The notes: generated by a model from the sequence alone, not told the origin. Positions 36,116 through 48,529 are shown, numbered from the stretch's first letter. The stretch is DNA of 64,000 nt from Lophius americanus (GCA_037951165.1 JBBDHG010000051.1:9356001-9420000), one strand, 5' to 3'. Numbers and translations: made by a program.

Positions 36116-36269
36116 CATTATCATGCAAGTAGGGACTGTGTTTCATCCTCCTAGCCCCGAAAAAACAAAATACACTAAAACGGGACCTCCATAAGGAAAA
36201 CATCTCACTCTATCTCTTCCTTGCTTGTCTTTCAGTTCATTTTGATAAACAAGAGGAAGGGGGGCCTGT

Positions 36270-36575
36270 TGCTGACGCAAAGTACGCTGGGAGATATAGT
36301 TCCTGATCGCATCTTTCTAAAACACTTTCACTGAGGAGGAGAATCCAATTCCCATAAAACCTTCCCCCGTGAGTTTGGCAACAAGCATTCAGCCAATCAA
36401 CTACCAAAAGCACATTGTAACGCCCCATAAAGCCTATTGCCTCCTATCATTGGATATAATTTTCTGTCAATCTAATGTTTACCTCCAAATTGTTTCCGCC
36501 CATCGTTTCCAGCCTGGTCAGTGCTGTGTCAAGGCGTCCCGTTGCAGAAGAGCTACTCCAAATAATGTGAATAAA
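36270..36575 (+). promoter_or_regulatory. Candidate promoter and noncoding first exon of sesn1
   Basis: A ZNF143/SBS-like site (GTACGCTGGGAGATATAGTT, reverse of ACTAYATCTCCCAGCGTAC) at about 36282-36301 is followed by CCAAT at 36393-36397 and two ATTGG boxes. A GTGAGT donor at 36576-36581 could end a noncoding exon that joins the acceptor at 39291-39292 in front of the sesn1 start exon. The distance to the sesn1 ATG is 2.8 kb. The assignment is inference from motifs and position. Confidence 0.35.
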
Positions 36576-37359
36576 GTGAGTATTAGTGTATGACAAAGCT
36601 TGCTTTGCGGTAATAATGAAATATTTATTTTTTAGAATGTTTATTTTCTCCGCGTTGCTGCGCTCCATGAATGGTGATCTTGTTAAGGGGAAGCTAAAAA
36701 TCCCTCTACATGAGGAGGGAAGCAGGGAAGTTTTGAATGGGCATACAAGCAAGTTGTGTATTTTTAAACATTTCTGTTGTATGTTTAACATTTAAATAAC
36801 CAGAAATAAACTTTTATTAATTATTATAATTGTTTATAATAGCAATGAAATGCAAAATCTATTTAATGGCAAGTCTTTTAAAACCAGTCAATAGTCTGCA
36901 CCTAAACCAGGGGTTACCCGGTGGTGAAATAATTAAATATCAATATCACAGTCGTCAGCATGGCTTGGGTTTGGATCCTTTCATTTTGACCTAAGCTCCA
37001 CTTTTTGACCCCAAAAGTTCCAAAGCCTATATATTATATTGGTTGATCCATCACTAATATCTTAAAATTATTTTTTTTTTAAAGAATTGAGACCAAGATA
37101 TTCAGTGAATATGTTCATTGTGTGCTGTACAATGAAATTAGCCACCTCATGATGCAAATGTGTCTGCCAAATGTAACAGATTTTGCCAGCTTAACCTTTT
37201 ACATTAATGTGTAATCATTGTTTTAGGCCATTGTGGGCAAAACTGAAAACATACAGTCCAGCTGAATGTGTGTTGTATGAGGGAACTATTCTGCAATAGT
37301 TATATTTTCTATAACTATTTGCAGAATTGTAAAGCAGCACTTTATTATGTTCTAGTGTA

Positions 37360-37570
37360 GGGGTAGCAGTGATGCCTCACGGCAAGACGGGCCTTGGTTC
37401 TAATTTTGCAGAGGACCAGGCACCTTTCTGTGTGGAGTACGCATGTTCTCCGTATGTTTATGTGACTCTCTACCATAGCTGAATTAGTGAATCTATTTAA
37501 TACCAACTGCTATAGGCACCAGCACCATTGTGACCCAGTTACAGTAAATTAAATAAGTAAATAATGGCTG
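37360..37570 (+). mobile_element. SINE-like repeat copy
   Basis: It carries GTGATGCCTCACGGCAAGAC, TTTCTGTGTGGAGTACGCAT and GTTCTCCGTATGTTTATGTG in the order of the fish repeat at 24598, ending near ATAAGTAAATAATGG. Confidence 0.65.
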
Positions 37571-37794
37571 CACAATATATTATATACTAACTCTTCTTGC
37601 TCATTCATAACAATTCTTGCACGCTTCACTGTATCTAGTCAAAGCTTAATGGAGTCGTTGTAGATTTGTTTTTTTTGCATTGCTGGTATTTTGTGACATT
37701 TCAGCGATTTAAAGTTTGTTTAATTGCTTTGCGTGGTTTGTTGGAACAATTAATTTTTTATGTCAAAATCAGACCAATGGGTCTTTTGTTAAGC

Positions 37795-37960
37795 ACAGTC
37801 GGCTGAGCGGGCGCCCCATGTACAGTGACTGAGTCCTCGTAGGACAGGGAACACAGGTTTGATTCCACCTGTTGCCCTTTGCTGCATGTCATCTACCCAT
37901 CTCTTTCTCCCTGTTCTGTGTCCATCTTCAGCTGTCGTTTGGGCCAAGAAAAATCTTGAT
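37795..37960 (+). mobile_element. tRNA-derived SINE copy, second family
   Basis: GTCGGCTGAGCGGGCGCCCC (A-box like) and CAGGTTTGATTCCACCTG (B-box like) lie 60 bases apart, followed by TTTGCTGCATGTCATCTACC and a CT-rich tail. This is a typical teleost tRNA-SINE. It is not a functional tRNA, because no cloverleaf closes. Confidence 0.75.
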
Positions 37961-38109
37961 AAACATAATATTCTATCCACTCGCAGGTTAAGTCTGATTA
38001 ATTTAGATGATCTTTTAACTACGGCTTCTGTTGCTTGGAAGGATACAGATTTTCATGAAAATTGGAAGGGATCCGTAACAAGATTGTTTATAGTATATTT
38101 AAATTATTG

Positions 38110-38210
38110 TCCATAGTGTGAATGTAATCTTGGATGGCTGTTTGTCTCGGCGCTGTGATGGACTGGAGATTCATCCAGGGTGTACTTCTCGCCAAATGTT
38201 AGCTGGTAAC
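38110..38210 (+). mobile_element. SINE-like fragment
   Basis: GGCTGTTTGTCTCGGCGCTG, TGATGGACTGG and CATCCAGGGTGTAC are the middle part of the repeat family at 24598. Confidence 0.6.
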
Positions 38211-38544
38211 AACTTGCAGTAACGATACTTTTTTTTTTTTTTCAATACTTCCTTTGAATTCTCAAGTAATTATGCATACATCTTGGTTTTAAATAGGCAA
38301 ATTCACATTTGAATGTATTGTTGTTAGAAATCTAACAACCTGAAATTATGGCTAGAAGACTAGAGGAGTTTGATTTTGGATGAGACTTGATTTTATCAAA
38401 GCGCTATGACACTCTACTGAGAGCCATTCTAGATTCATATTGCAAAATATGCCAATACTGCTGAGAAAGGAAGACAAAATATTATTGATTATTTCTTTAA
38501 AGTTTCGCCTGTCAGTGGGTGGGCTATTTCATGAAGTAAGTGAA

Positions 38545-38890
38545 TATTTTATCCTGAAGCTGTGTCAGGATTTGACAAGGACCAGATTGTTATGGTCATA
38601 CGAGTGGGTCACGGCATCTACAGAACTGTAGGTTTCGTTAGGTGATCCTGGTTTTCGTTAGTTAGTATCAATCAAAGTGGTCTATAGAAAGGCAATCAGT
38701 GAACCGGTGACCGGGTCATGAACGCCCAGATCTCATTGATGGGCATGGGGAGCAGAGAAGAGCTATTGTTGTACATATTTCTGTACATATTTCTATCAGA
38801 ACAAGTGGATGCTTGTTCTGATAGAAAAATGTCACAACTTTAGCCAGCAAGTTGGGCACCTTATGACATTATGATCTGTGTATGTCGTAG
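38545..38890 (+). mobile_element. Tc1-like fragment carrying a hairpin
   Basis: It holds the forward transposase start (GATTTGACAAGGACCAGATT GTTATGGTC.., coding for a D-F-D-K-x-Q-I-V-M-like start) and GTGACCGGGTCATGAACGCC. It then runs into a region matching the DRKVSEHTV-coding stretch of the copy at 40085. A 16-bp inverted duplication lies at 38790-38827. Confidence 0.65.
38790..38827. repeat. Perfect 16-bp hairpin
   Basis: TTTCTATCAGAACAAG (38790-38805) is exactly complementary to CTTGTTCTGATAGAAA (38812-38827), with a 6-base loop. The right arm is native Tc1 sequence (compare 40290-40305); the left arm is the added inverted copy. It is preceded by a direct duplication of GTACATATTTCT. 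Confidence 0.9.
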
Positions 38891-39292
38891 AAAAGACAGA
38901 TATCCTTAATGTACTTTATATTGCAATCTAAATATGCATGCATAGATACCGGGTTTTAGATATTTTTCAACTCTTTATCTGATTTTATGGTTTAAAATGA
39001 ATAAACTATCTTTGATGTAAATAATTTGGGATTACTGTTTGCAGCCCTGAGTGTCAGAAAAATAACACAAAAACATTTTTCGCAATTATCTCCAGTCATT
39101 TCCTATATCAGCTGACTTATGTACAGATGCTGATATGATATCAACAATAAGGTAATATCTGATTATGGTATCAGAGTCAGACTCGGAGCAGATGACATTG
39201 AATGTTGTTCTAGCTGCATGTCCATCCACAGAATCATAGACAACGGTGTCAAAGGTCACTGTGATGTAACCACAGTGTCTTGTGTTGTGTAG

Positions 39293-39612
39293 CCTTCCGT
39301 GAGACTGCACAGACACTCGTCCTACGTCAGAAGATGGAGGTGCTGGAGCAGGAGTCTTTGGGGAGATGGGATGGGCTTGGCAGCCGGGATGCTGTTGCTA
39401 GGATCGAAGCCATGGAGAACATACGCCAGGTTGTCATGAAGAAAGTTGAGGCGATCAAGCCCATCCCATCGGAGGCGATGCCAGCTAAAGCCTCGGGAAG
39501 CCCACCCAACAGCGACCTGAACGTCACGCTGGCTCACCTTCTCATGCTCTCCAAACGGTGCCCCTTTGAAGACGTGAAGGAGCGAAGCACTCTTCTTCTA
39601 CAGTCTGTGCAG
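39293..39612 (+). CDS. sesn1: Sestrin 1, first coding exon of the long isoform (partial gene)
   Basis: One exon, with acceptor AG at 39291-39292 and donor GTAGGAAAC from 39613. The chosen start ATG at 39334 begins MEVLEQESLGRWDGLGSRDA, giving 93 residues up to the donor in phase 0. RWDGL.SRD, A.ENIRQ and LAHLLMLSKRCPFEDVKERS match the N-terminal extension of human SESN1 isoform 1. The frame is also open before the ATG to the acceptor, but those residues do not resemble sestrin, so 39293-39333 is taken as 5' UTR. Sestrin 1 is a p53- and stress-induced cytoplasmic protein that restrains TORC1 through GATOR2. Its folded domains are encoded by later exons not seen in this window, so the first intron must exceed 24 kb. 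It lies divergently from cep57l1, as in human. Confidence 0.88.
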
Positions 39613-40084
39613 GTAGGAAACATTCATCCTCTAACAGGAGCCTGTTAAGCTCTTCTTCTCTTGGGCCTAAGGCTGCATACCCATACAAGCTTTAATGGTG
39701 TTGTTTTTATACTCTGGCCGTCTGCTCTTCTCTCTGCCTCTTGATAAGCATTGCAGACATTGCGGTCGCGGCTGAATTGAGATGAGACATGATGCATGTT
39801 TTGTCACGTGTGTTGCATTTAGTGATTAAACTCTAGTGGCGTGTAGCACATGTATACCGTATGTGCAGATGAAGAGAAATTTGGCTGAGCAATTTTTTAT
39901 TCACACAGCAAAACCTGTCTATCATAAGATGGAATCACAAATATCTATTTTTGATGATTTGACAAAAAATTTGCTCTTTTAGATCACATATTTTAGTGTT
40001 TTTTAAGGATGCTGACACAAAAAAGTCTTTCATTTATTGGACACATAATCTGTAATGTAAATAAATTAGCTTTTATTCCAATTT

Positions 40085-40395
40085 TAAGGATTGTGATGGT
40101 AATACATGGCAGTACAAGTGGGTCAGAGAATCTCCAGAACTACAGGTCTTGTTGGGCATGCCTGGTCTGCAGTGGTTAGGTCCTACCAAAAGGGTCTAAG
40201 GAAGGATGGCCAAGCAAACTGGCAACAGGATCATGGGTGCCCAATGCTCCTTTGTGCGCGTGACAAACTAGATACTGTAGATACTGACATTGATAGAAAG
40301 GTGTCAGAACACACAGTGACGTCACACAGCGGCTATGACAACAAGGCATTAAATCCCCAATATTAAGCAGGTGGATTTAATGTTATAGCTTATAA
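40085..40395 (+). mobile_element. Tc1-like fragment, internally deleted
   Basis: The translation GQRISRTTGLVGHAWSAVV RSYQKGLRKDGQANWQQ is the helix-turn-helix start of a Tc1 transposase. DRKVSEHTV follows at about 40295-40330. The sequence then jumps to the transposon terminus TTTAATGTTATAGCTTAT, so the catalytic region is deleted. Confidence 0.8.
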
Positions 40396-40969
40396 TTACT
40401 TTCATTAAATAAAGGTAAAACATGTTTGATAGAGGGTCTATCTACATCTCCTCAAAAAGTGCACAAAGGGATTTTATTAAATTTCCCGTAGGCCAAATTT
40501 GACCTCTAAAGGGATACATTTCATTATTGTTTTCTTCAGTTTGCTTGGATTTCCATTTTTAGACACATTTGAACATCATGTGATTGCTTGTTAGTTTAAT
40601 TGAGAGGCAGCAGCAAAGGAAGTTCTACCAATCTTTGTGCTGGGTTGAAGCAGGATCATTATTGAATGTGCAATGTCAATCAATTCAAGAAAACAAAATC
40701 GACATCAACACACAAGTCATTTTTATCACAGTTATGTTTATGGTCTATAATCATCACCATGAAGGGCATCCCCATCTCCCTCTGTTGTTCAGGAGAATGC
40801 TGCAACACTGTTTTGGCGTGAAGCTCCAGAAATGTTTTGTAGACAAAGAATCGTGTGCATGGGGGAGAGCAGAAAACTGACTTATCGTTTAGGGTGAACT
40901 GGTCCTTTAATGCCCCTCCTCCATAGTTTCTCCACCATGAAAGTTTTTGCTGTGAATAACCAATAATTG

Positions 40970-41830
40970 GAGGTGTACCGATAGCAATTTTCTTGGCCCA
41001 TCACTAATTTTTATAAAGCCGATTCCAGGTTTTTTTTTTCCTTTGAAGTTTAAAAATGAGTAATATATTTTAAGTGCTCTTATTTTGAAAGATTACAGTG
41101 GGACTGACTAGGCTGGTTGGCCTTGTGTAAGTGAATGTAATCTGACCGGTTGAAATTAATGTACCATCTGTCCTTCCCGCCGTGTATTCCTCTAACATAT
41201 GAGTATGATATTTCAAAGTGAAAATAAAAGTTTGTAAGCCTCGTTCAGTCCATTATATGCTACATGTTGGCTTTGTTCAAGGATTTCAGGTCTTCTGCCT
41301 GGCAGGGGCTCCCACTAGCTTTAGCCGCTCTGCTAACGTTAGCTGCTTTGCTAACATTAGCTTCTCAACTTGCTGTTCCTCGGGCGATTAAATTTGAAGT
41401 GTGTGAATAAGTTTGTTGTGCCAAACACTTTCGGGGTTGATCCGCTGCAGCTTCTTTTGTCATTAAGTTTTAAAACCATAAATCACAGCATAGATAGAAA
41501 CATTCAGCGGGCCTGTGGCTGTTTTTGAGCTCTCCCTAGCTTGAGCAACTCTGCTAATGTTAGCTTAACTTGCTATGTTCCCCGGGGTAATTCATCTTCA
41601 ATTACGTGATTAAGTGCTTGTGCCGAACATTTCCGGATTAAAGAGATACTTTCTTTTGTCCTTTCTGGTGTCACAAATTGCGATCTTTGTTTTTCTTGGC
41701 TGGTAGCTTATGCTTGATGTGCGTGTAGGGCACATGCGCGCAACCAACCTCAAAGTGAGGCTGCTCGACCGATTGCCGATTTCATCGAAGTACGACCTCC
41801 CGGCGCCTATCGATCGGTGCACCGCTAGTA
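40970..41830. mobile_element. Non-autonomous element with inverted ends and internal duplication
   Basis: The left end GGAGGTGTACCGATAGCA and the right end TCGATCGGTGCACCGCTA are inverted copies of GGTGYACCGAT. Inside, a ~200-bp unit is tandemly duplicated (41300-41500 and 41510-41650). Both units contain TCTGCTAAYGTTAGC, then CTTGCTRTKCC, then TGTGCCRAACAYTT. No coding sequence or clear target duplication is visible. Confidence 0.6.
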
Positions 41831-41889
41831 ATAACAATATTCATATTAGCTGTACAGTTCAGACTCAGACAGACCAGACAGGCTCAGAC

Positions 41890-44800
41890 TGACCCTAATT
41901 CCTTGAGATTAAAGACAAAATCCTTGAGAGGGTGGTCATGAGGATGCACAATCATGACCACCCCCTCTGCTCTAGAGGAGTAAGACCTCCTGCCTGGTGA
42001 GAATAATGTTCTCTAATACCCTCAGGGCTCATATACAATTTTATACAGTGCATTATCATCCGTGAAATAACTCCAGTGATGATTTCTTTTAAATAAATAT
42101 GCCCTCGTCTGTGGGTTCAGCCTGGTATGGACAGATTCCAGTTCCTTGGCAGTTAGGGAGATGGTTAAAAATAAAAGGTGTAAATAAAATATGGTCAGAC
42201 ATTAAAAACCCGACCTGACTGAGAGCTTAACGTCTGCCAAGGCAGCTCGGTTTCACCATGTCATTGCTCTTAAAGGCAAAAGCCCTGTGATCATCCGACC
42301 CGCATAATGCATAATGTGGCTTCTTAACCTAAAAACCGAGACAGAGAATTTAGAATCATATTGATATTTTTTTATCCTTCACTGAAGTGTGAAGGGTAAG
42401 GGAACCAGATCCATCTGTTATGTTTTCTTCTGGAGCATAACTGAAAAGCCTTTCTATATTCTGTCATCAAAGTTTCTTCACCAAAGAACTGATTCATGGA
42501 GTATTGCCCTTTGCTATTCAGGAACATTGTAATTGTTTGCATATTTTCTACGGGTGTGGTTTTATGTTTGTGAGTGGAATTTGTATCTGATCAGAATTTC
42601 TCTTGCAACATTAACGTAAACTCATGATCGTATAGGATAAATATAGACTGTTTCTTTCCACTATTGCACTCTGTTTTCTACTGCCCACCTAAACAAACAC
42701 AGCTGCTGCTTAGTTTTGTTTTCATGTCACGACGCCTCTGAAAATCAAACATTGCTTTTTCTCAGTTCACGGCATAATCCAGAGGCGGGCAGGGACAGCC
42801 CCGATAAACTTTCTCCACTTCCGCATCAACGTCCTGCTGACGCTTGGACAAGTGGCGTTTTCAGAAACCCATCACTGATATTCTTTTTTTTGGCACATCA
42901 TCACACAATTCTTTTCGCTCACGTTGAATATTTTCTACTTCAACATCATTCACTTTGTGCCATTTGTTTCATTCAGCACAAATTTGTGACTATCACTGCT
43001 CTTCATGGATTTTATATGCAATGGAGCACAAATAACTTTCCTTCGTGTTCATTGCGACCGATGCTTAAAACTTGTGATGAAAATCCATTATTTTTAAATT
43101 GAGCAAATTATGGGATTTATTCAAATTTGCCCAATTCACAACATTGGGGTTGCCCAGTACAAATTTACACTGGTATGAATCCAGTATTTGTTATAAAAGC
43201 AGCGTAAGATCTGTAATTAGAATCATCTGAAGAGATGAATAGATGTAGAGTTCAAAATTAACCCTAAAAGAAGCAAAAATGTTCAGAGTTCTCTCCAACT
43301 GGTATTGTCAGCATTAAAGTTGACTGTAGGTTTTATGTCATATGCAAGCCTCCCCATTTATCTGGGCTAGAGACCGGCAATGGAAGTGCATTGATTTGTG
43401 GCTGGGTTAAGTTTGGATATTGAATGACAGATGAAAATCAACAGAAATTCCTAGATGAACCGTAACAGAGATACAGCATAAAAAAGTAAAGTATAAAAAA
43501 TGTTACTCAGTTCAAAGGCAACAACATTGTTTAATTGTAGCATGATAAAAAAAATAATTGAATGGCAATGAGTTAAGTGATAAATTACAAACCTGGATAA
43601 AAAGCTAATTAAAAAGTCTAGAATATGTTGGGGTGTTATGTGGGAGGTCTTAAATATGTCAACTTTCATTTAGCGTTACTTCTACAATGCCCATTTAAAG
43701 GCTTCTACGTTATTATGCAAACAAAGCTCTTTCAATTAACTTGCACTCTTATATTTCGTCATAGTAAACACACATTTTTGCCAATTTTTGCTTGAAACAC
43801 ACTTATATTTAATTTCGGGATCTTAGCACAACTTAAATGCGAGAAGAGAAAAGAAACCCTGTTCAGACTCTTGATCCAAGGTCCGTCCTGTGAAGTGCGG
43901 ATTGGTTCTGTTGCATCCTACATGTTTTTTTCCCATTATTTTTCTTGATCCAATAAAGATCCAGAAACATTTGTCACCAGAGGCGTAAGAGTTGCCTCTC
44001 ATTTTTGTGGGCAACATGACTCGTTGCTCCTTTTTCCCCGGGAATCTGTGGGACAAGCTGTGATCACAGTCGAAGGAATTGACTTCATTCATTGCATATA
44101 ATTGGAATCATTGTATGCTGCTGTCAGAGTCTCATCGTCGGGTTAGTCAAGCAGAGCTCAGGATAGGCAATGGGTGACATGCAAACACACAGACATGTGC
44201 ACAGAAATCAAAAGAGACCATAAGAAGTGTTTGTTCTGAGTATACGAAAGGGGTGGGCAGACTCCATCGTCCTGCTGTGTCTCCGGTCACCATGTTCCCT
44301 CGCTGGATGAAAGGAGCCCAGTCTTGGGCTGCAGGACGGATACAGAGAAGGGTTTCTTTGTGTTATGGAATTACACCATTGTGTTGGCCCTCTACCCTAA
44401 CTTGAATTAAGAGCCACTCTCTAAAGATAAACCTGTTCTTGTGAGGCAGGCCGCTCTGATTCCAGAGACTGAACCGCCTACAGGGTTGAAATGATAAAGA
44501 ACATACTGTAAATACCAAATGGACTTAGTATCTCTTTGAATTTGACTCAGCTCAGTGTGAGTGGTCAACTGGCAGTTCAGTCCATTTCAGTCTTGAAAAA
44601 TACAGAATACACTGTGCAGTTTCAGCCAAGATGGGGTTTCTGACATCGTACTTTGTTTTGCGAATGTCCCAATGCACAACTAAACATTGTCCACAAGGCC
44701 CGCCGGTTTTTGCTTCTCCTGTATTATTATTCAAGTCATAGAGTGGAGAAACGGTTCTTGTAGGATATAAATCCCTGCCAATCCTTCAAAAAAGCAGAAT

Positions 44801-45100
44801 TCCAACAACACTCCCGCTAGGTTTGAACCAGAATCCTGAAAGACTAATTTATCCAGAAGGATGAAAAATGATCACTTTACTTTGCAGTAAAGAAGCCTTT
44901 CCGCCCATTTACCTACAGTTGAATTCTTTACCCTTGTAATCCTTGAAGGTTGAATGGGAAGCAGCAGGAATTCTTATTTAGAGTTGAAGACGTTTCGCCT
45001 CTTGGACATATTCAACTTTCAAGGCTGACATTCCCCTGGATGAATGAGAATCTACACAGATGTAGTGCCGTGCAGAACTGAGGAAGCCTCTTGGATAAAT
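41890..45100. other. sesn1 intron 1, nothing recognised
   Basis: No exon, RNA gene or named repeat found on either strand. The longest open frame (42716-43102) lacks any domain or splice context. Confidence 0.4.
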
Positions 45101-45114
45101 TCTAAACCAAAACA

Positions 45115-45180
45115 AAAGTGCAAGGACATGAGCGATTTTGACAGGGAACAAATCGTGATGGCAGGGAAACAGAATTAAAG
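45115..45180 (+). mobile_element. Small Tc1-like scrap
   Basis: GGACATGAGCGATTTTGACA and ACAAATCGTGATGGCAGG match the first codons of the transposase in the copies at 38545 and 40085. Confidence 0.55.
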
Positions 45181-45559
45181 TATTTGTTTCTAACATTTAC
45201 CACCGATACCACAGCACACCTTCAGAGAGTCTGTTTTAGCCCATGACTTGATGGGCCAGAGCTGTTTGGCGGTAAAACGGGACCTATACAGTATAGAATG
45301 TCATGGCTTATTAGCATAAGAAGTAGTAACCCATTTTTACCACATGTTTTTGTGCAAACCTGAACCTCATGTCATATTGACATATTAGGGATATATTTGT
45401 CCTCAACATGTCTTGTGTAGAAGTGATAACTAAATCCTGAACAAAAGAATCTGAAAATTGATTGTAAGCTTCATCTAAATACATTCTTTAGTATCCTGTC
45501 ATAGTCCTGTCACAATGGCGTTGACTTATGTTTTATTTTGACCACACATTTACTGTTTT

Positions 45560-45775
45560 GCTTCTCATTCTACAAGCGGATCTGGATCTTATTTTGGATT
45601 CCACTTCCGCTCTTACAGAATAAAACGGAACAATTTTATGTGCATACCCTGCATGGCCTGGGCCACTGCAACCCAATCCAAGATGAGCTGAAGAAAATGG
45701 ATGAGTGGAAGAGAAGGTTGGCCATCTTCTCCAAAGCATTGATCCAAAATTCTGCTCTAGGCTCACCAAAGGAGT
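45560..45775 (-). mobile_element. SINE-like repeat, minus strand
   Basis: On the minus strand CATCCATTTTCTTCAGCTCA is followed by TTGGATTGGGTTGCAGTGGC and CAGGCCATGCAGGG, the pattern of a common fish SINE tail. The two overlapping open frames here are therefore not genes. Confidence 0.5.
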
Positions 45776-46639
45776 GAAGGTTATATTATATATTAATGGT
45801 TAAATTCCCTATAAGGTCCAGTCTCATATCTTGTTTGGAGTCTTTAAACAATTTCCAACCATTCAGCAGCCCATTTTTTATTAGAAAGCATAACAGTTTT
45901 TTGTTTTTCTTTAATTTTCTTGTTTGATTCCTTTCAGTTTGCATCCTTCTTACTTAAGCTGATTTCAACATGGTTTAATGTAGAGAATTCCACTACACGT
46001 CCATCTTGTCTAGCACCAGGGAAGGTCTCGCATTATTGAGTGTCTGATGAGGCAGAATACTCTACATGGTCCATGTTGTTGTGCTTGAACTGCTGTTTGA
46101 TCTTGCTGTATGAGTTTGCATGTTTTTTGTGCTGTCTTCTGTAAAACAAGATAAGACCTGTGGAAATGAATCCTTATGGTCTGTACTGATCTGCTGGATT
46201 ATGGGCGATCTTGGCTCGAACCATGTCAGACACATTGCATATCAAGGGGGGAGAGAATACAGGCGGTGACCTTTGGCACAGTAACTGTACAGAGAAATGC
46301 TCCATGCAGGAAGAGATAGAGGAATAAAGCTGTGGTTTTGCAGCTACTTGGCAGCTTGGCAGAGTGATGGGATGGCGTTGACAGGACTGCGTGTGTGTGT
46401 GTGTTTGTGTTTTTCGATTTAGACATGAAGCGTTATGCTGCAATCACACTGTGTTTTAGTTTATTTTCCTGAAATTTAAAAATGAAGCAAAAAATCCTTC
46501 AATAGTTATAGACAGCTAATGTAAACATTTTTGTTCCTCATTCCCTTGCACACAGTACGACTGTCTATATGCTTGAGCAAAGAATAACTTGAAATGAGCT
46601 AACACTGATTAATTGTGTGCTAAAAACATGCATTTTTAG

Positions 46640-47690
46640 TATGGGTGTAAATCACCAGTTCCATTATATTATATCGACTCTTTGGACAACGATAAGATTT
46701 TTGCCGGTATCACAAGTCTGCCACGATACGATTATGATTGGATTAGATTCAGGAGCCGGCGATCAATTACAGATGATATTATATATCCATTTAACAACAT
46801 CGGTTACAATTCACCTTATGAAAGAAAAATCGTAGAGCCATTTTGACATGTTTTGACTATTTTATGCTGAAGTATAATAATAACAAAAGGAACACCTGTG
46901 GTTCACTGTAAAGTGACACATTTTTTATGTTTATTTACAAATGTTTTTTTTCTTATCAGTTAACATTAATAACTCCTGATTACCTTTAAATTATGACAAA
47001 ACTGTCTACATGTATGTTTCATGACATTGTATTGACATGGTTCTGATGGTGCTGTGCTCAGTGGTTTAGAGGTATTAAACTCTGAATGTTTTACATCCTA
47101 CAGAAGAAAACATCAACAAAAAGCTGGTGTTTCCTGTAAACAGCCACTCATAATTAATGTTTTCTGAACAATATACAATATATAAGTTTAACTGACAAAT
47201 ATAAGATTAGTGAAATAGTTTATTTGTACATTTGATTATGGTAATTGCTAACTACGTCAGCATGTATGCGGAAATTCCCACTATATGTTAGCATTAGGCT
47301 AACGAACCAGGCGCTAATTATTTTTCCGAATTGTTATGAATGTTACAAATTCAGACGGCACATGGAAGCCTTTATCTCACATTTTAAGAAAGATTAATCC
47401 GCTAAAGTCAACGCTAACGTTCAGAAAGAGCAAGTAAAGTATGAAATTAAACTGCAGGGTCTGGCTGTTCCCATTGGTCCGGTATTCTGTGTGCTGTTAG
47501 GGAATTGAGGCTTAATAAAGATTTCAAAATACAGGCGTATCTTGAAATCTATGGAAAGTCAGTATTTTGACTTTCCATAGATTTGACTGGATCATTATTC
47601 AACAAATCTATATACGATATGGATCATGTATCGTTAACCAAATTTTTATGTTTGCTCTTATCAACATATACGCGCAATAACAACATCTAT
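46640..47690. repeat. Old dispersed repeat with degraded inverted ends
   Basis: The left end (ATATTATATCGACTC, CCACGATACGATTATG) and the right end (CTATATACGATATGG, CATGTATCGTTAAC) both carry CGATAY-rich sequence in opposite orientation, as in fish DNA transposons whose ends contain repeated CGATA words. I find no transposase or clean target duplication. Confidence 0.4.
47545..47584. repeat. Perfect 16-bp hairpin
   Basis: AAATCTATGGAAAGTC (47545-47560) is exactly complementary to GACTTTCCATAGATTT (47569-47584), with an 8-base loop. It lies near the right end of the dispersed repeat at 46640-47690. Confidence 0.9.
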
Positions 47691-48529
47691 GCTCAGTTTT
47701 ACTAATTTGTTCTCTCATAGATCTCCCTTAGTTTTTAGCAAAACTCAACGCCAGCAAATCAGACACAAAGTATAACACTGCAGCTTTGGCAAATGTAAGT
47801 CTTATATTTGAGTTAGCTAAGTCTTCCAGTTGTGTGCCACACAAATAATACAAAATGTATACAGGTATGGGATTCGTATCTCTTACTACCTTTACTAATG
47901 TGGCCGAGGCAGAACAACACAGCACTTTTCATCCGTTGCATTATACGGAAAAACACAGTGGAATGAGATGAAGCAGCCTTTCTTTGAACAGGACATTTAA
48001 ATTTAGCCACGCCTTACATGAAATGGGAGTTTTTATTATCTGTTCTGTTATTTTTTGTACATTTGCTTGTAATAATATTGTATAATAATTCACACTATCT
48101 GTAGTAACCAATTTGTGGAGGGCGATATTGAGAAAGGCTTTACATACTCTTAATATGTATCTTGATAATATTATCACCACTAGAGGGGTTATCAGTGTAA
48201 GGTTCACAGTGTATCAGTATTTAACTTCAGCCTTATTGTAGGATCTATAGATGAACAACCTGTTTTCAGACATGGTACTTCGCAGACACTTTTATACAAA
48301 GTGATTCTCTAAACCCTTGACACTATATCATCAAAAAAACAATTTTCTTTCATTAAGGAGTTACATGGGAACATCAGCGTAACGCCAAGTCAATCAGAGA
48401 GTGTGTAGAAGGAATAGTAGAATTTATAAATTGTGAATAGAATCAGGGCTCTGTCCACCAGACATGTGGCGATGAGCTACACCCCAATTAAAACCTGTCG
48501 GGGTAGTTGAGTTGGTGATTGCGACAACT

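Noticed and set aside
37795..37960. Possible tRNA gene (A- and B-box like words)
   Set aside because: Arms do not pair into a cloverleaf, and the 3' part matches a SINE tail. The same applies to 24598, 54727 and 59640.
39293..39333. Upstream in-frame extension of the sesn1 exon
   Set aside because: The frame is open, but the residues before the ATG at 39334 do not match sestrin, and the ATG sits just before the conserved RWDGL block.
45533..45777. Overlapping open frames on both strands
   Set aside because: The minus strand shows a SINE-type CATCCATTTTC tail; no protein family recognised.
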